From NCBI GenBank assembly GCA_012295275.1, contig CM022673.1:27419261-27483260 (forward strand): a stretch of 64,000 nt of DNA, given 5' to 3'. A program made the translations under genes and the position numbers. Origin of the DNA: Chrysomallon squamiferum. Its lineage: Eukaryota > Mollusca > Gastropoda > Neomphalida > Peltospiridae. Positions 23,201-35,600 of the stretch are shown here, one piece after another; positions within the stretch are counted from its first letter, which is position 1, and every line of letters starts with the position of its first letter. Under the pieces are notes generated by a model. That model saw only the letters and a list, made by a program, of their open reading frames with translations. It was not told where the DNA came from and searched no databases.

Positions 23201-26136
23201 TATGAGTCCAAAAAAAAAAAAAAAAGGTTTAATTTTTTTTAAAAATATTATTTCTTAAGCATCATCATCATCTTTTTAAATACTTCTAAAAACAAAGTTT
23301 ATAGGAAGGAAAAAAAAAAAAAAAAAAAAAAGATTAATAATATAAGAAATAAAATATTTGTCCTCATTACCTTTTCCCATCTTTATTAATGACAGTCATG
23401 AGAGGCATGGTCTGTAGTTTGTTGTTGGAACAGGGTTCCAGACACACTGTGACACTCTGGCCAAGACAATTGTCTGTGATAGCTGAACATTTAAAATTAG
23501 AAAACAGATAATTAGAGACCGAAAAACATGAAACAAAAAGCTTACCTGACTTTATGAGACTGAGTCTCTGCACGTTTAAGGAAAAGGTAGCGATTTAAAA
23601 AATGCTGAAGACTACGCTCTTAGAAGTAAAATTTATATTTTAACTGTTTAAGTATATAAGTTAGGGAAAAGGAAAATAATTTGCTGATAAATAAATTATG
23701 ATATCTCAGCCGCAAAGTGACTTCTGCAGAGATCTTAACTTTGGGGTTGAAGAAATTAATAATAAATAGTGAATAAATACTCAACAATTATACAAACAAA
23801 TAACTTAATTTAAAAAAAAAAAAAATTATAAAAAAAAAAGATATTGTTCACTTACCTTCAACTGTCATTGGATGTGCAGTTTTAGTTTTCTTGTCGAGCA
23901 AATCGTATGGTGAAACAAAATAAATTAACTTCATTGGCAAACCTTGAAAAAGATATATTATTCACAGCCATTAAAGCATATTTGTAACTGATTACTGTTA
24001 AGTGCCACAGCAACACATAACTGTGAATTCTAATTGATCAATATATATATGTATGTATTAACCACGATAAAATTGATCTGTAAAAAGGATAAGAGAATTT
24101 ATATGTATATATATATATTATATATATTTATTGTGTGATGCTTAATTTTGAACATGATTGTCATTGTTGTGGCTAGAAATTATGATATGATTCTGAAATT
24201 ATAAAAACTACACAAGGATTTTATAATGACCATGCTAATAAAATTTCAACTGATAAGTTGACAACTGTCTTATTGCCATTTTAATAATTTCAAATCATTT
24301 AAATATTTTTACAAATTCTTCTTTTTCTTCTTTATTTTTTTTTTTTAAATTATTGATTACAGATTTTTTTTTAAATTATTATTGTTATTTATTAAGAAAA
24401 ACAAAACAAAAAACAAAAACAATTCAGTTGCTTAAACATTTTTATCTATAAATTAAACTAGTGATAATTTTTTTACAACTAAAAAAAATATACTCACCAC
24501 CTTTTCTAGGTAAAAGAATACCAAGAGGTGACTTGTGAATGTATTTTCCAACACCACTAATAGAACTAGAATTGAAAGGTAACATGTTAAAAAAAAACAA
24601 AAAAACGAATACTGGTATTTAATTTAATATATAGTTTTATTAATAATGAATATAAACCGAATAATATAATTTTAAAATTTCGTATTTCACAAAAAATGAA
24701 ACAAAAATAGTTCATTATAGATGTATAGAATATACCAGACTTTTGTAAATATTAAATAAGATGTTACAAATATTGCAAGGCCTACACAGCAACACAGGAA
24801 GATGCAAAATACAGTTAGTCTTGTTCTAGAATATATTTTACTTAGCAACAGAGACTTTCTGAAATATTAGCGAGTAAGAAATAAATGCAGTTTCTACCTT
24901 TGTAACTGTGCTAGCTGATTGAGGTCTTTTTCCAGTGACTGTAAAGCAAAGAATGCTTTTGTTTTCAATTTCCTGCCAAAAAAATAAAATAAAATATAAA
25001 TATATATATATATATATATATAATAATAATAAACGAAAATTTTACGATATCCACAATTCTATACAAAAATTTTATTGAACGATTACAAAATTAAAAAAAT
25101 CAATACTCCCACTAAAACAAAGTGTGTTTTTGTCAGATTTGTTCTTACAATTTTATTTTGCAGAAAGAAATGTGAAAGTATATTATTGAGCAATTTCAAT
25201 AAAATGTAGATTAAATCAAATGTAAACGAGAAATGATGCCAGTGTCAAATTAAACTTACTTATCACCGTTAATTTGATAAATATGCTGGAGACCCTCAAG
25301 ATGAGCAATAAAACCAGAAAAATCCCCACGTCTGAAAACAACAACAGCAGCAACAACAACATTAAAAATAGATAAATAAAAATAAAATACAATAAAACAT
25401 TAAAAATAGATAAAAATAAAATAAAATATAATAAACCATTAAAAATAGATAAATAATAATAAAATAAAATAAAACATTAAAAACAGATAAATAAAAATAA
25501 AATAAAATAAACACATATTAAAACGTCAAAAAAACACTTCAAAGACTGTGCAACAAGCTGGAAGTTTTATTTAATAACACATTTAAAATATTTTTAGGCT
25601 GCCATTTTAACAATATGAACTGGGCAGGTAACAGACTGACACTGAATGACAGGGTGTATTTTCTTAATGATTAATCCAACAGTGGGAGGTGATTTTTATG
25701 GCCACTGTAAAATCAGTTATGATGTGGAATGGGAAAAAGATATATAAAGGCTATTGAGTACACTGTGAAGAACTGACTTCAGCAATAGTTAAATAAGAAT
25801 TAATTAAACTTTAATACTGTGACAGAAGAAAATAATACTTTCTGTTTAATATATTACCATATATAATAATAATAATAATAATAAATTTCCTGATTTACTG
25901 ATGTTTTCTTGATTCACAAAGTAATAAAAAGAACATATTTCAGTTTGGAAAAAATTAACAATAATAAAATAAATAAATAATTTACTCACATCAATACATC
26001 AGTTAGTTCAGTGCAGCTCTGAAAAAAAAATGTTTTTAAATAATGAAGCATTTTTAAAAATATTTTATTAAAGAAAATACACTGCATCTTAATAAAGTGA
26101 TAGTTTGCTACTTCCAACCACATTTTCACTCTCTCT

Positions 26137-26187
<51 letters not shown>

Positions 26188-26740
26188 TATTTGATTTTGT
26201 TGAATTTTCATTGAAAAATAATATTGACATTTTCATTATTGTAATACATAAATAGATATACACATATATGTATACACACACACACACACACACACATACA
26301 CATACACATAAGTATACACACACAAATAAACGCATATATTTTATAACATAAATGAAATCTGACATTTCATACCATGTGTCATTTCTTTATTTAACATCTT
26401 TCAGAGACTAATAATGCAACCCCTTAGTAATCATTCATTCATTCAGTATTATTATTATTATTATTATTATTAAAGCTTACTGTTGAATTATTTTTAAACT
26501 GTATTTATTAAGTTTATTATCACAACAAGACAGTTTTACTGACATATTCTGATACATTGTCAAAAATGATATAACGTTAATAGCAGAAGATTCATCAAGG
26601 CATTATCTCTCCATTTAACTAACTCTGCCTGTCTCTGTTTGTCTCTCTTGCTAACTAAAACTGAGTCAACATAAAAAGACACTACCATGCTCTGTAGACA
26701 TTTGTGCCTTCTTTAATAGCTCTTCGTTTGTTCTTCCCCC

Positions 26741-26809
<69 letters not shown>

Positions 26810-27554
26810 CTTATGCTTTTCATTTTCTCTAATTTTTTTTTCACACTTATTTTCTCTCTCGTCTTAAAAAATTAAAAATAAAACATATGCTCCCAGAGTT
26901 TAGCTTACCACAGCATCGCTACCATGGACAATTTTGACATCCTTAACAGCTCCTCCTTTGTCAAAGGAGATGCAGAGGTGGAACATTTCGGCAGTGATGA
27001 GGACATTCTGTTCAGGACCTGCCTGGGTACTGCATTCCAATCCTAACTGTCGAGCTATCATCTCCAGCCTCTCGACCAAAGACTGCTGGCTAAGAACTGA
27101 AAAATATCAAAATTTAGTTTAGTTTATTATTACCTGCTTCATGAAAATAAAATAAGCTGATTATTTACCATTACAATAACTAAATGAATTTTAATTGATC
27201 TTTAAAAAAATTAATTTTAATATCTAGCTTATGAGAAGAAAAAAAAAAAAATAATAATAATAAAATTAAAAAAATAATAAAATAAAATAAAATAAATAAA
27301 ATAAAATAAAATAAAGTAAAATAAAGTAAAAATAAAAGTAAAAGTAAAGTAAAGTAAAGTAAAAATAAAAGTAAAGTAAAAGTAAAGTAAAGTAAAGTAA
27401 AGTAAAGTAAAGTAAAGTAAAATAAAATAAAATAAAATAAAACTAAATAGTCCTTTAAAATAATTAAAGAGGTTTTAAATAAAAGTAGAGAAATTTTTAC
27501 TAATAAATGATAATGAAACAAAATATATAATTTCCATAATTACTTTATGATGTA

Positions 27555-27597
<43 letters not shown>

Positions 27598-29161
27598 CAT
27601 GGTTCTAAAAAAAAAAAAAAAAAAATTAAAAAAATTAAATAATAAAAATAAAAATAAAAATAAATATATAAAATATTCAATTTGCAGGGAAAAAAATGAA
27701 AATAATAATAATAATTTTGTAAGCATATGTTGTTGGGTATAAAAAAAAAAATTTAACTAGTTGCTGTCCATAATAACTTTTGTGTGTGAAATATTGTTCA
27801 TTACCGAAAATTTAATGTGAAAGTAACTGATATTGCGAATTCAATTATCAGCCAATTTATTTCTGAATTAATTTGAGAAAAATAATCAATTTTACTACAG
27901 AAAAACAATCTGAAAGTAAGGAAAGGAGTTTGATAAACATAAATCATTATCATTGAAATCAAAGCTCTGTTAAGAATTATTTTAGTTTATTATATGTGAC
28001 CTAATGTACAAAACATATGGAATAATTATTACTGCATAATCACAATGAGATTAAAGAAAAATTATTAAATTAAATTGATATTTTTTCATGTTGCTATAGA
28101 ACATTAAATTATAAAGTGTCATAAACAGCCGATATCTGAAATAAAAATTAATGTATATGTCAAAAAGAATAAAAAGAGAAAGAAATAGGAATGTTTAATA
28201 CATTTCTGTCTGAATTCACTACAGTAAATCATGTTATATTAACAAACACAGGTGGATCAATAAACAGAACTGAAACAGAAAGAAAAATTATCATTAAAAA
28301 AAAAAAAGAAGAAAAAAATTGTAAATTTAAAAAATAAAACAAATTAAAATAATAAAAAAAATATTTTTATTGTTGTATAATGTTAAATATGTCACAATAA
28401 ACTGTGACATAAACTGTAAACAAACGGTATCGTATTGCATCAGTTAACTGATAACATTCACCAAGACCCTTCAGTCTAACATTTAACCTTATAATTTATA
28501 ATAGGGTTTCTTTGATCACGTAGATTTATAAGATAACATTACACTGTTAATAGCAAAACACTGAATGAATAACACACACACACACACACACACAAAAAAA
28601 ACCCTGCAATCTTTAATTCATAGTTTAGGAATAGATATTTTACTTGCTTTAAAAATGATTTAAATGCATTATTATTTTTGAAATCATCATTTATATGTAC
28701 TATTTTAAAATATTATTAAAATTTATTATTATTTCATAACATTGCTTAAAAAATTTAAAATATTTTAAAACTTATTATTATTTAAAACATCACTTAAACA
28801 TACTACTTTCAAATACTATTTAAATTTATTATTATTGTAGATTGTTTAAATGTATTATAATTTTAAAACTTTGTTTAAATACATTATTACATTATTTAAA
28901 AATTTTAATTTCAAAAATTAAATTCAGTGAACTTGCCTTTCATTGCCTTCTGAAGGGACTCTAAACAACGCTGCAAACTTTGTTTATCAACAGCATCAGG
29001 AACATGCCACTTGTCCTAAAAATAAACAAATAAATTTGAAAAAACAACAAGAAGTAATCACCACGAACAAGCAAGAAACAATCAACATGTTAAAACAACA
29101 AAGTATATGTGTGTATGTATGCCAGCATGTATGTACGCATGTATATATGTTTACACAAACA

Positions 29162-29197
<36 letters not shown>

Positions 29198-32100
29198 GTA
29201 AAACATAAATCAATTATTTTTATAGAAAAACAATGAATGTAATGTTACATTAGTGAAGAAAAGAGTAAATAACTTTTGTTATTTTTCAAAAACTGAATGA
29301 CCTTTCTGTAAAATGTTTAGTAATCAAATGCAATCAAGGTAAACAATACAAAATTAAATAATATTTTATGCATGACATATAATATCAATGAATTTGTGCT
29401 TTCAGATTTAACAATAATGGAATTATAATATCCACTGCCAGTACTAAAAGAAGGTTATTTAATGCTAAAAGAAGGTGATAAATGACTAATAAAAATTAGA
29501 TTTAATAACAGAAATTGAAATTGTTTTAAATGTATATATCACCTTTTAAAAATCAATAAGAATCACCTCAACAAGTTTACAGTATAAAATGATTACAAGG
29601 GTTTCAGTAAGAAGTACTAAAAATAGAATTATTTGTACCTTAAAATATATGTATGGATACCTATATCCTCAAAACTGAATACAAACATTTCCAAATTTAA
29701 AACAAAACAAAAACAAAAAAAAGTTACAATCAACTTTTAAGTACAAAAGCTTAGGGAAAACATCATTATATGGTGTAACTTAACAAAAATGAAATATGGA
29801 AACATATGCTAAATATGCAGAAGGGAAAAAAAATATATCAGTTATAAAACAGGGAATGTGTGGTTTGCTGTGCTCATAATCTTAAGCTCGGAGAGAAAAA
29901 AAAACAACAAAAAAAAATGAAACAATTCTGTTTCTAAACCACATCTGTTCATCAGTCAAAAATGAATTAAGTTGTTGAGATTAACACACAATGTAAGTAT
30001 TAATGTGTGTCATATGAACATCTTTTAATAACTACCATTTTAACATCAAAACATAGCAGAATGAAACAGTTGCTGAATACATACTCATTATTGTTACACT
30101 AAGGTAACAAAAATGTCGTACTCAAATACATTTACAAATTGTTCAGTATTACTTAATTAGTTTTGGTTCAGCGTAACACTGAAATGGATAGTAAAATATA
30201 TTTATTCTTAATTATCTCCTGAAAAAATCTCTCTTCTTATTATCAAATATCAAAGCAAGCTGTTTGACTTTCTATTACATTGTTAATTAGTCATGACTGG
30301 AATAATAGGCCTATTAACATTTTGCTTTTAATATTTGTTTATGTAGTGTTATTTTACTTGTAATGCAAAATAACCAGTGAAACAAGAAATAAGTCATGAA
30401 GTTCAAATACATATTTAAAATCAATTGAATCCCAGTATTTAGAAAAGAACATCAAGCATGAAGTACATAACAAGTTCAGTCCTAAATCAAAATAACATTG
30501 TCAGCTGTTCACAGAAATGTCAAAGGAAATTAAAATTAATTCTAATCAACCATTAATATTAATAATATAGAAAAAAAAAAAAAAAAAAAACGTTTTAATA
30601 AAATGTTCTTCTCCCATTTTTTCTTTCTTTTTGGGGTTGAATTTTATTTAAAAGATTGCTAAACAAAAGATTTACTTTTTAAATTTAATAAACGAAATAC
30701 AAGATAATTTACTGGGCAAGGATGGTACTTAATGATTTTCTGGAACAATAGGTTAAGTAATTAAGTTTAATGGATAGCAAATGATAACACTATGAATTCT
30801 AAATGCAGTCTGTTCAATTTATCTCTTATCATTGCCATGGGAACAAAGATAAACAACAGGGATTTTTAAGAAGTGAATTTTCAGCCACAAACTTAATCAC
30901 AGAGAAACAGTTTCTGGCAGAAGTGTACACTGTGTAAATGAAGACAATGCTGTACAGAGATTATTATCATCATCATCATTACTTTAAGTCATACATTCTG
31001 TGTCCTTTTAGCCAATTCACCTTTATAAAGTGAGGACTATGAAAAATATTACCAAAATCTCTCAGTATAATGTCACAAGACACTAATGTGTATGTGTGCC
31101 AAGTTTTATTATTAAGAATCAAACAGCCAGCTCTTGAGAAAGTTTGATTTCAGCGTTGCATTCAGAAAGAAAAACATGAAACATGAGGAAACACAAAAAT
31201 AAGAAGAGAAATATGTTTAGACTGTGCTATTTGTTTCTCAGTGTTGCTTGAAAATTCTGGACTCTTGGCCAGTCACCCAGCAACAGGTACCCAGTCACAT
31301 GTTTTACGTTTAGACTGTTCAAGTGTTACTGTCCAAAACAAAATGTTCTGATATCAAAGGTATCGAAGCAAACAAAGATGAAGGTGCTGACATGCAGTTG
31401 GATTCAATGTCCATTCTTGTCACAGTGCTGCTTTGCTTACTTGCTTTCCACTACATTGCATATGTTAGATGTTTCCTAGTGAACACTTGTTTTCAAGTAC
31501 TATTTTCTGTGGAGATTTCTTCAGATGGGCCATTTTTTCTGCTACTGATGCAGAATCGCCATTTTTAGAGATGCTGGAGTTGGTTGACCCAATATGGCAA
31601 ATTGGGTAAGTGATTTACACTTCCCACTGTATAAATGACCATTCTTTTGAATGGTAGGTTTAGACAATGAGCTATTATCAGAATGCAAGTTGGTTTTCCA
31701 TAACAAAACTTTCCAAAATAGTACAGGGGAAGAAATCTAGATCAGTTCTCTATCCGATATTTCATTGTTCGTGTAAAGAAAATGGCTCCCACCAGGGCCT
31801 AAAACTTTACTTTTTCAGAGCACATGAATGCAGATATGAATTCGTTGTGTTAGTAAATGCATACTATACTGAATAAAAATGACATTTTTAATGAAATTAG
31901 ACATGGCCTTGAATGTATATCTGCAATAAACAAAACAAATCCACCAATCTGAACCAAATATAGCAGTTTCTGCTGCCACACCTCACCTTTATATACACTT
32001 AAAATATAAAATAAAATAATAACAAGTAAAAACTTAAACTGTATTTAACAGATATGAATTAATACATTTCTAAAGCCAGTTTTGTGGAAGCCAAATAAAC

Positions 32101-32583
32101 ATTTTGAATTAATTCATGTATTTTTCACAAAAATTACATTTGCTATTTTGGTGACCATTTTTTTTTTTTTACATAAATATGCAAAGGCAGAAGCAGGATG
32201 TTTATCATGATTTTGCTGGAGAGTATTTCTAGTTATAGTTATGTTTTTCAATGGCTGTTAGCATCGATCTAGTAAAAATAATCAGCAATATGAATGTTTG
32301 GGTTTTTCAAAAAATTAAGCATCACTGGTGTATTGTGCAAATAACGCAGGCTGGCCAGAGTGGGTTTTCTGGATATCCTTGCACACAACACACACAAATA
32401 CTTACAGTGTTGATTCCTCGCAATGCCTTGTGGTTTGATTTCTGTTGCAATGTTCGGCCACGCAGTTTCTCCATAAGACCAGCAAGTCGCAGGCGTCTAT
32501 CACGATCGCCTGAAGAAAAAGAAGAAATTGAATTACCTTTGTGTGATAATGCATAGACATTTTATAAACAATGCAACTAATAA

Positions 32584-32644
<61 letters not shown>

Positions 32645-35600
32645 GACGCACACATACATATACATCATGTATACAGACAACAGAAAGACAACATGACCAA
32701 AAATGTCAACACTTGTCCTACAGATACACTAGTGTTTATTACTGGCATGTAATTTATGCTAATTTTACCTAAACCGAGATAAATTTCCATTTATTTTTTT
32801 CTTTTAAAAAAGAGGTTTTAAAATGAACATTTATGCAAAATAATTTTCTTGTTAGTGTTATGTTTTTAACCCAAATGGTCATCCTTCAGTGCTTTCCACT
32901 TCGTAAATGATATGCTTTATTCAACAACCTCAATTCAGAAAAAAAGAGAGAGAAAAAAAAAAAAAAAAAAACTTAATAAAAAAAATTAAAAATTAAAACA
33001 TTATTTACATTTCTATCAGTTCTGTAACTGCTTTCATATACAATGAAATATATCCAGTGGTCTGCGTATGAAAAGCAGCTGTTGCCTGCATATTTTTAAT
33101 ATACAGCTCAGTGGTTTACAATCAGGCGTCATTTACATTTTAAACATTTCTTTCACTAACGCTTCATGCCTGAAAACTCTAAAATCAGATCCACATAATC
33201 TGCCAACAACACTACAAGATAAAACAAAACGAACTGATAGATTAAAAACCAACCTTTCATCCGTCTGTTTGTGTTTATAATGAGAACTGTTCCTGACCTA
33301 GTCTTTCATTTCTGTAATAACTTATTGTACACAGTACAGCTTGTTACTCTCTCAGTATTAGCTTATTTCGCTGAAGGTTAGAATGGAAAATGCAGTTTAG
33401 TCTCTTCTTATGCACATTAATTGACTTGCTGCTTGTTTTTTTGTTTTTGCTCAGATGCTAACATACTAAAGAAAATATTTGTTGAATAATATTTATTTTA
33501 AAAAATGGTTTAGAATTAATTGAAAAGGTTATTCTCAGTGTGTGACAAGTTGTTTAAATAGGCAGGACAGTTTCACTTTTTATTTGTCTGCATGCAATTG
33601 GTTAAAAACTGGACTCTTGTTGTCATAATGAATTTTTTTAGGATACAAATGACTGTACACTAGTCATTCTAGCTGGTTATTCAAGATATAACAAAAAATA
33701 TCTTAACTGTTAAACATGATTATGAAGTTTCGTTTTTGTGTTTATGTTAAATTTATTTTCTTTTAACAAAATAAGCTCATGACAATGAACAACAATACAA
33801 TGAGGCAAAACAAAATCTGTATTTCTCAGCATCATTCTTTAAATTAAAACATTATTCCACTGGTTGACTGGCAAAATGAGATGATGAATTTAGGTGATAA
33901 ATAACTAAATTCTTATTTGAATAATATTTTTGACAATATAAATTTGTTATTACTATGCTTACTGATTATTATTCCTATTATAATACCAACATTTTATTAT
34001 TAAATTTGCTCTTTTTGCTAATGTAATCACATTAAAAGCTGTTCAGTCCAAAAACTGTCTTTATCTTATCTGTGATTATGTAAACATGAAAACATTTACC
34101 ATAATAATTAATGTTTCAGGTGATGTTAGCATAGACACTATGGTACACACGCATATATAAAAATGTATTTGTTTTCTAACTGACATTTATAATGAAAATG
34201 AAACATCTATCACAATTATTTTTAATTTAGAGTTGTAGGTTTTATTAAGTTTTCGTGCAATCAAAAGCTAATGTAAACTAATAAACTAGTTTAAATGCTC
34301 CACAAAAATACAATCCAGTAATCATAGACTACAGATTATAAATCATTTTGACAAAAGTTATCACTTCCCATAATAACACTGTGATAGTTTATACACAGGA
34401 AACAGCATAGAATATCAAACAATGTTATATAGTTACCTACAAACCTAACAAAAATAATTATTTATGTTCCTTGGTGTTACGTTGGAAGTGTTTTTGTTTT
34501 GAGATAGTTGTTATTATTATTATTATTTTTATTTCTTTAAAGTTATTTATAACAAATTAAATTACAGTCAAAATGAACAAAATAAAAGATTTTATGGAAA
34601 ACGTAACTATTTAGATAGGCATAAAGTTATGCATAACTAATATGGTGCCTCATAAAAAATGAAAAAAAAAAAAATATGTCGTCACCACATATTCATCTAT
34701 TATTTTTCAATTAGCAAGTGAGATATTTTATATAATCATTTACCACTCTATGCTGCCATTTATTTGACATTAAAATATGTAAAAATCATGTTCATATCAT
34801 GCACATGTAATATACATATATGTATTTTTAATTTTTTATCAAGCCATGTGTAATTGAAGGTATTTGTTTTCAAAAAGTACCAAAAAATAATACATGTACA
34901 GTAAATCAAAAACCAAGATAAACTCATACATATTTTGTGTAAGTGCAGTGAGTTATTTTTTTTTATGCATATCTATAAGTACTATGCACAGCCATATCAT
35001 TTTCATTGTGTGTAAATATATACATGTGTAAATATAGAACAAGACATGTTCCAACTAATCATAGCTATGAAAACATTTCAGTGAACAGAGAACTATGGAA
35101 TACTATTTACCATTTCAGTTGCTGGTTACTTTAAAGAAGTTTTTTTTTAAAGTTTTTTTAAATGAATTTTTTTTTTTTTTAACAATGCCATACTGTGTGT
35201 ATGTGAGATTAAAATAACCTGTCCATAGATACCAAATAAAAACGTGTCACAAGACAACAAAAACAAAATGCCCACGCTTGTCTTAGTATTTACTTAGTAA
35301 TGAATACACAATTATGTATGATAAGAACTACAACAGTCTTGAAAGAGAACAGACTATCGATCAATGGTACAGCTTAGCTGTGCAGCTGTGGGTCACAAGA
35401 TCAAATCCACAAGAACCTTTTGGTAAAATTAATTATTAGTAAACCCAGCGCTCCAAGATGATGAAAAAATAAAAATAAAAAAATAATAATAATAATTATG
35501 TGACTATTCATAAAAGTCAAGGCAGTCTGTATATAGTATAGTGGTAGAGCTTATTCTTAAATTCCAGTTAGTTAATCAATGTTTGTGCTATCTGTTGCTG

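Larger units (their letters stand above)
20215..26908 (-). other. MED1 introns between exons 4 and 15
   Basis: Eleven introns of about 290 to 890 bases. They are AT-rich and carry long A/TAAAA tracts, notably 22540-22782, which is almost wholly composed of AAAAT-type units, and a tandem array of about 45 bases at 25359-25512. CA repeats lie at 21580-21598 and 26143-26184 and a CT repeat at 26746-26806. No other gene was recognised. Confidence 0.7.

Noticed and set aside
23537-23580. A possible 22-nt microexon in MED1 between exons 9 and 10 (GTGCAG acceptor, CAG|GTAAGC donor)
   Set aside because: Its length is not a multiple of three, so inclusion breaks the phase shared by exons 9 and 10. 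It could be a poison exon but there is no evidence.
26126-26365. Open frames rich in CV or HT pairs
   Set aside because: They are translations of CA/GT microsatellites. The same applies to those at 28943-29236, 32402-32752, 40896-41135 and 60115-60410.
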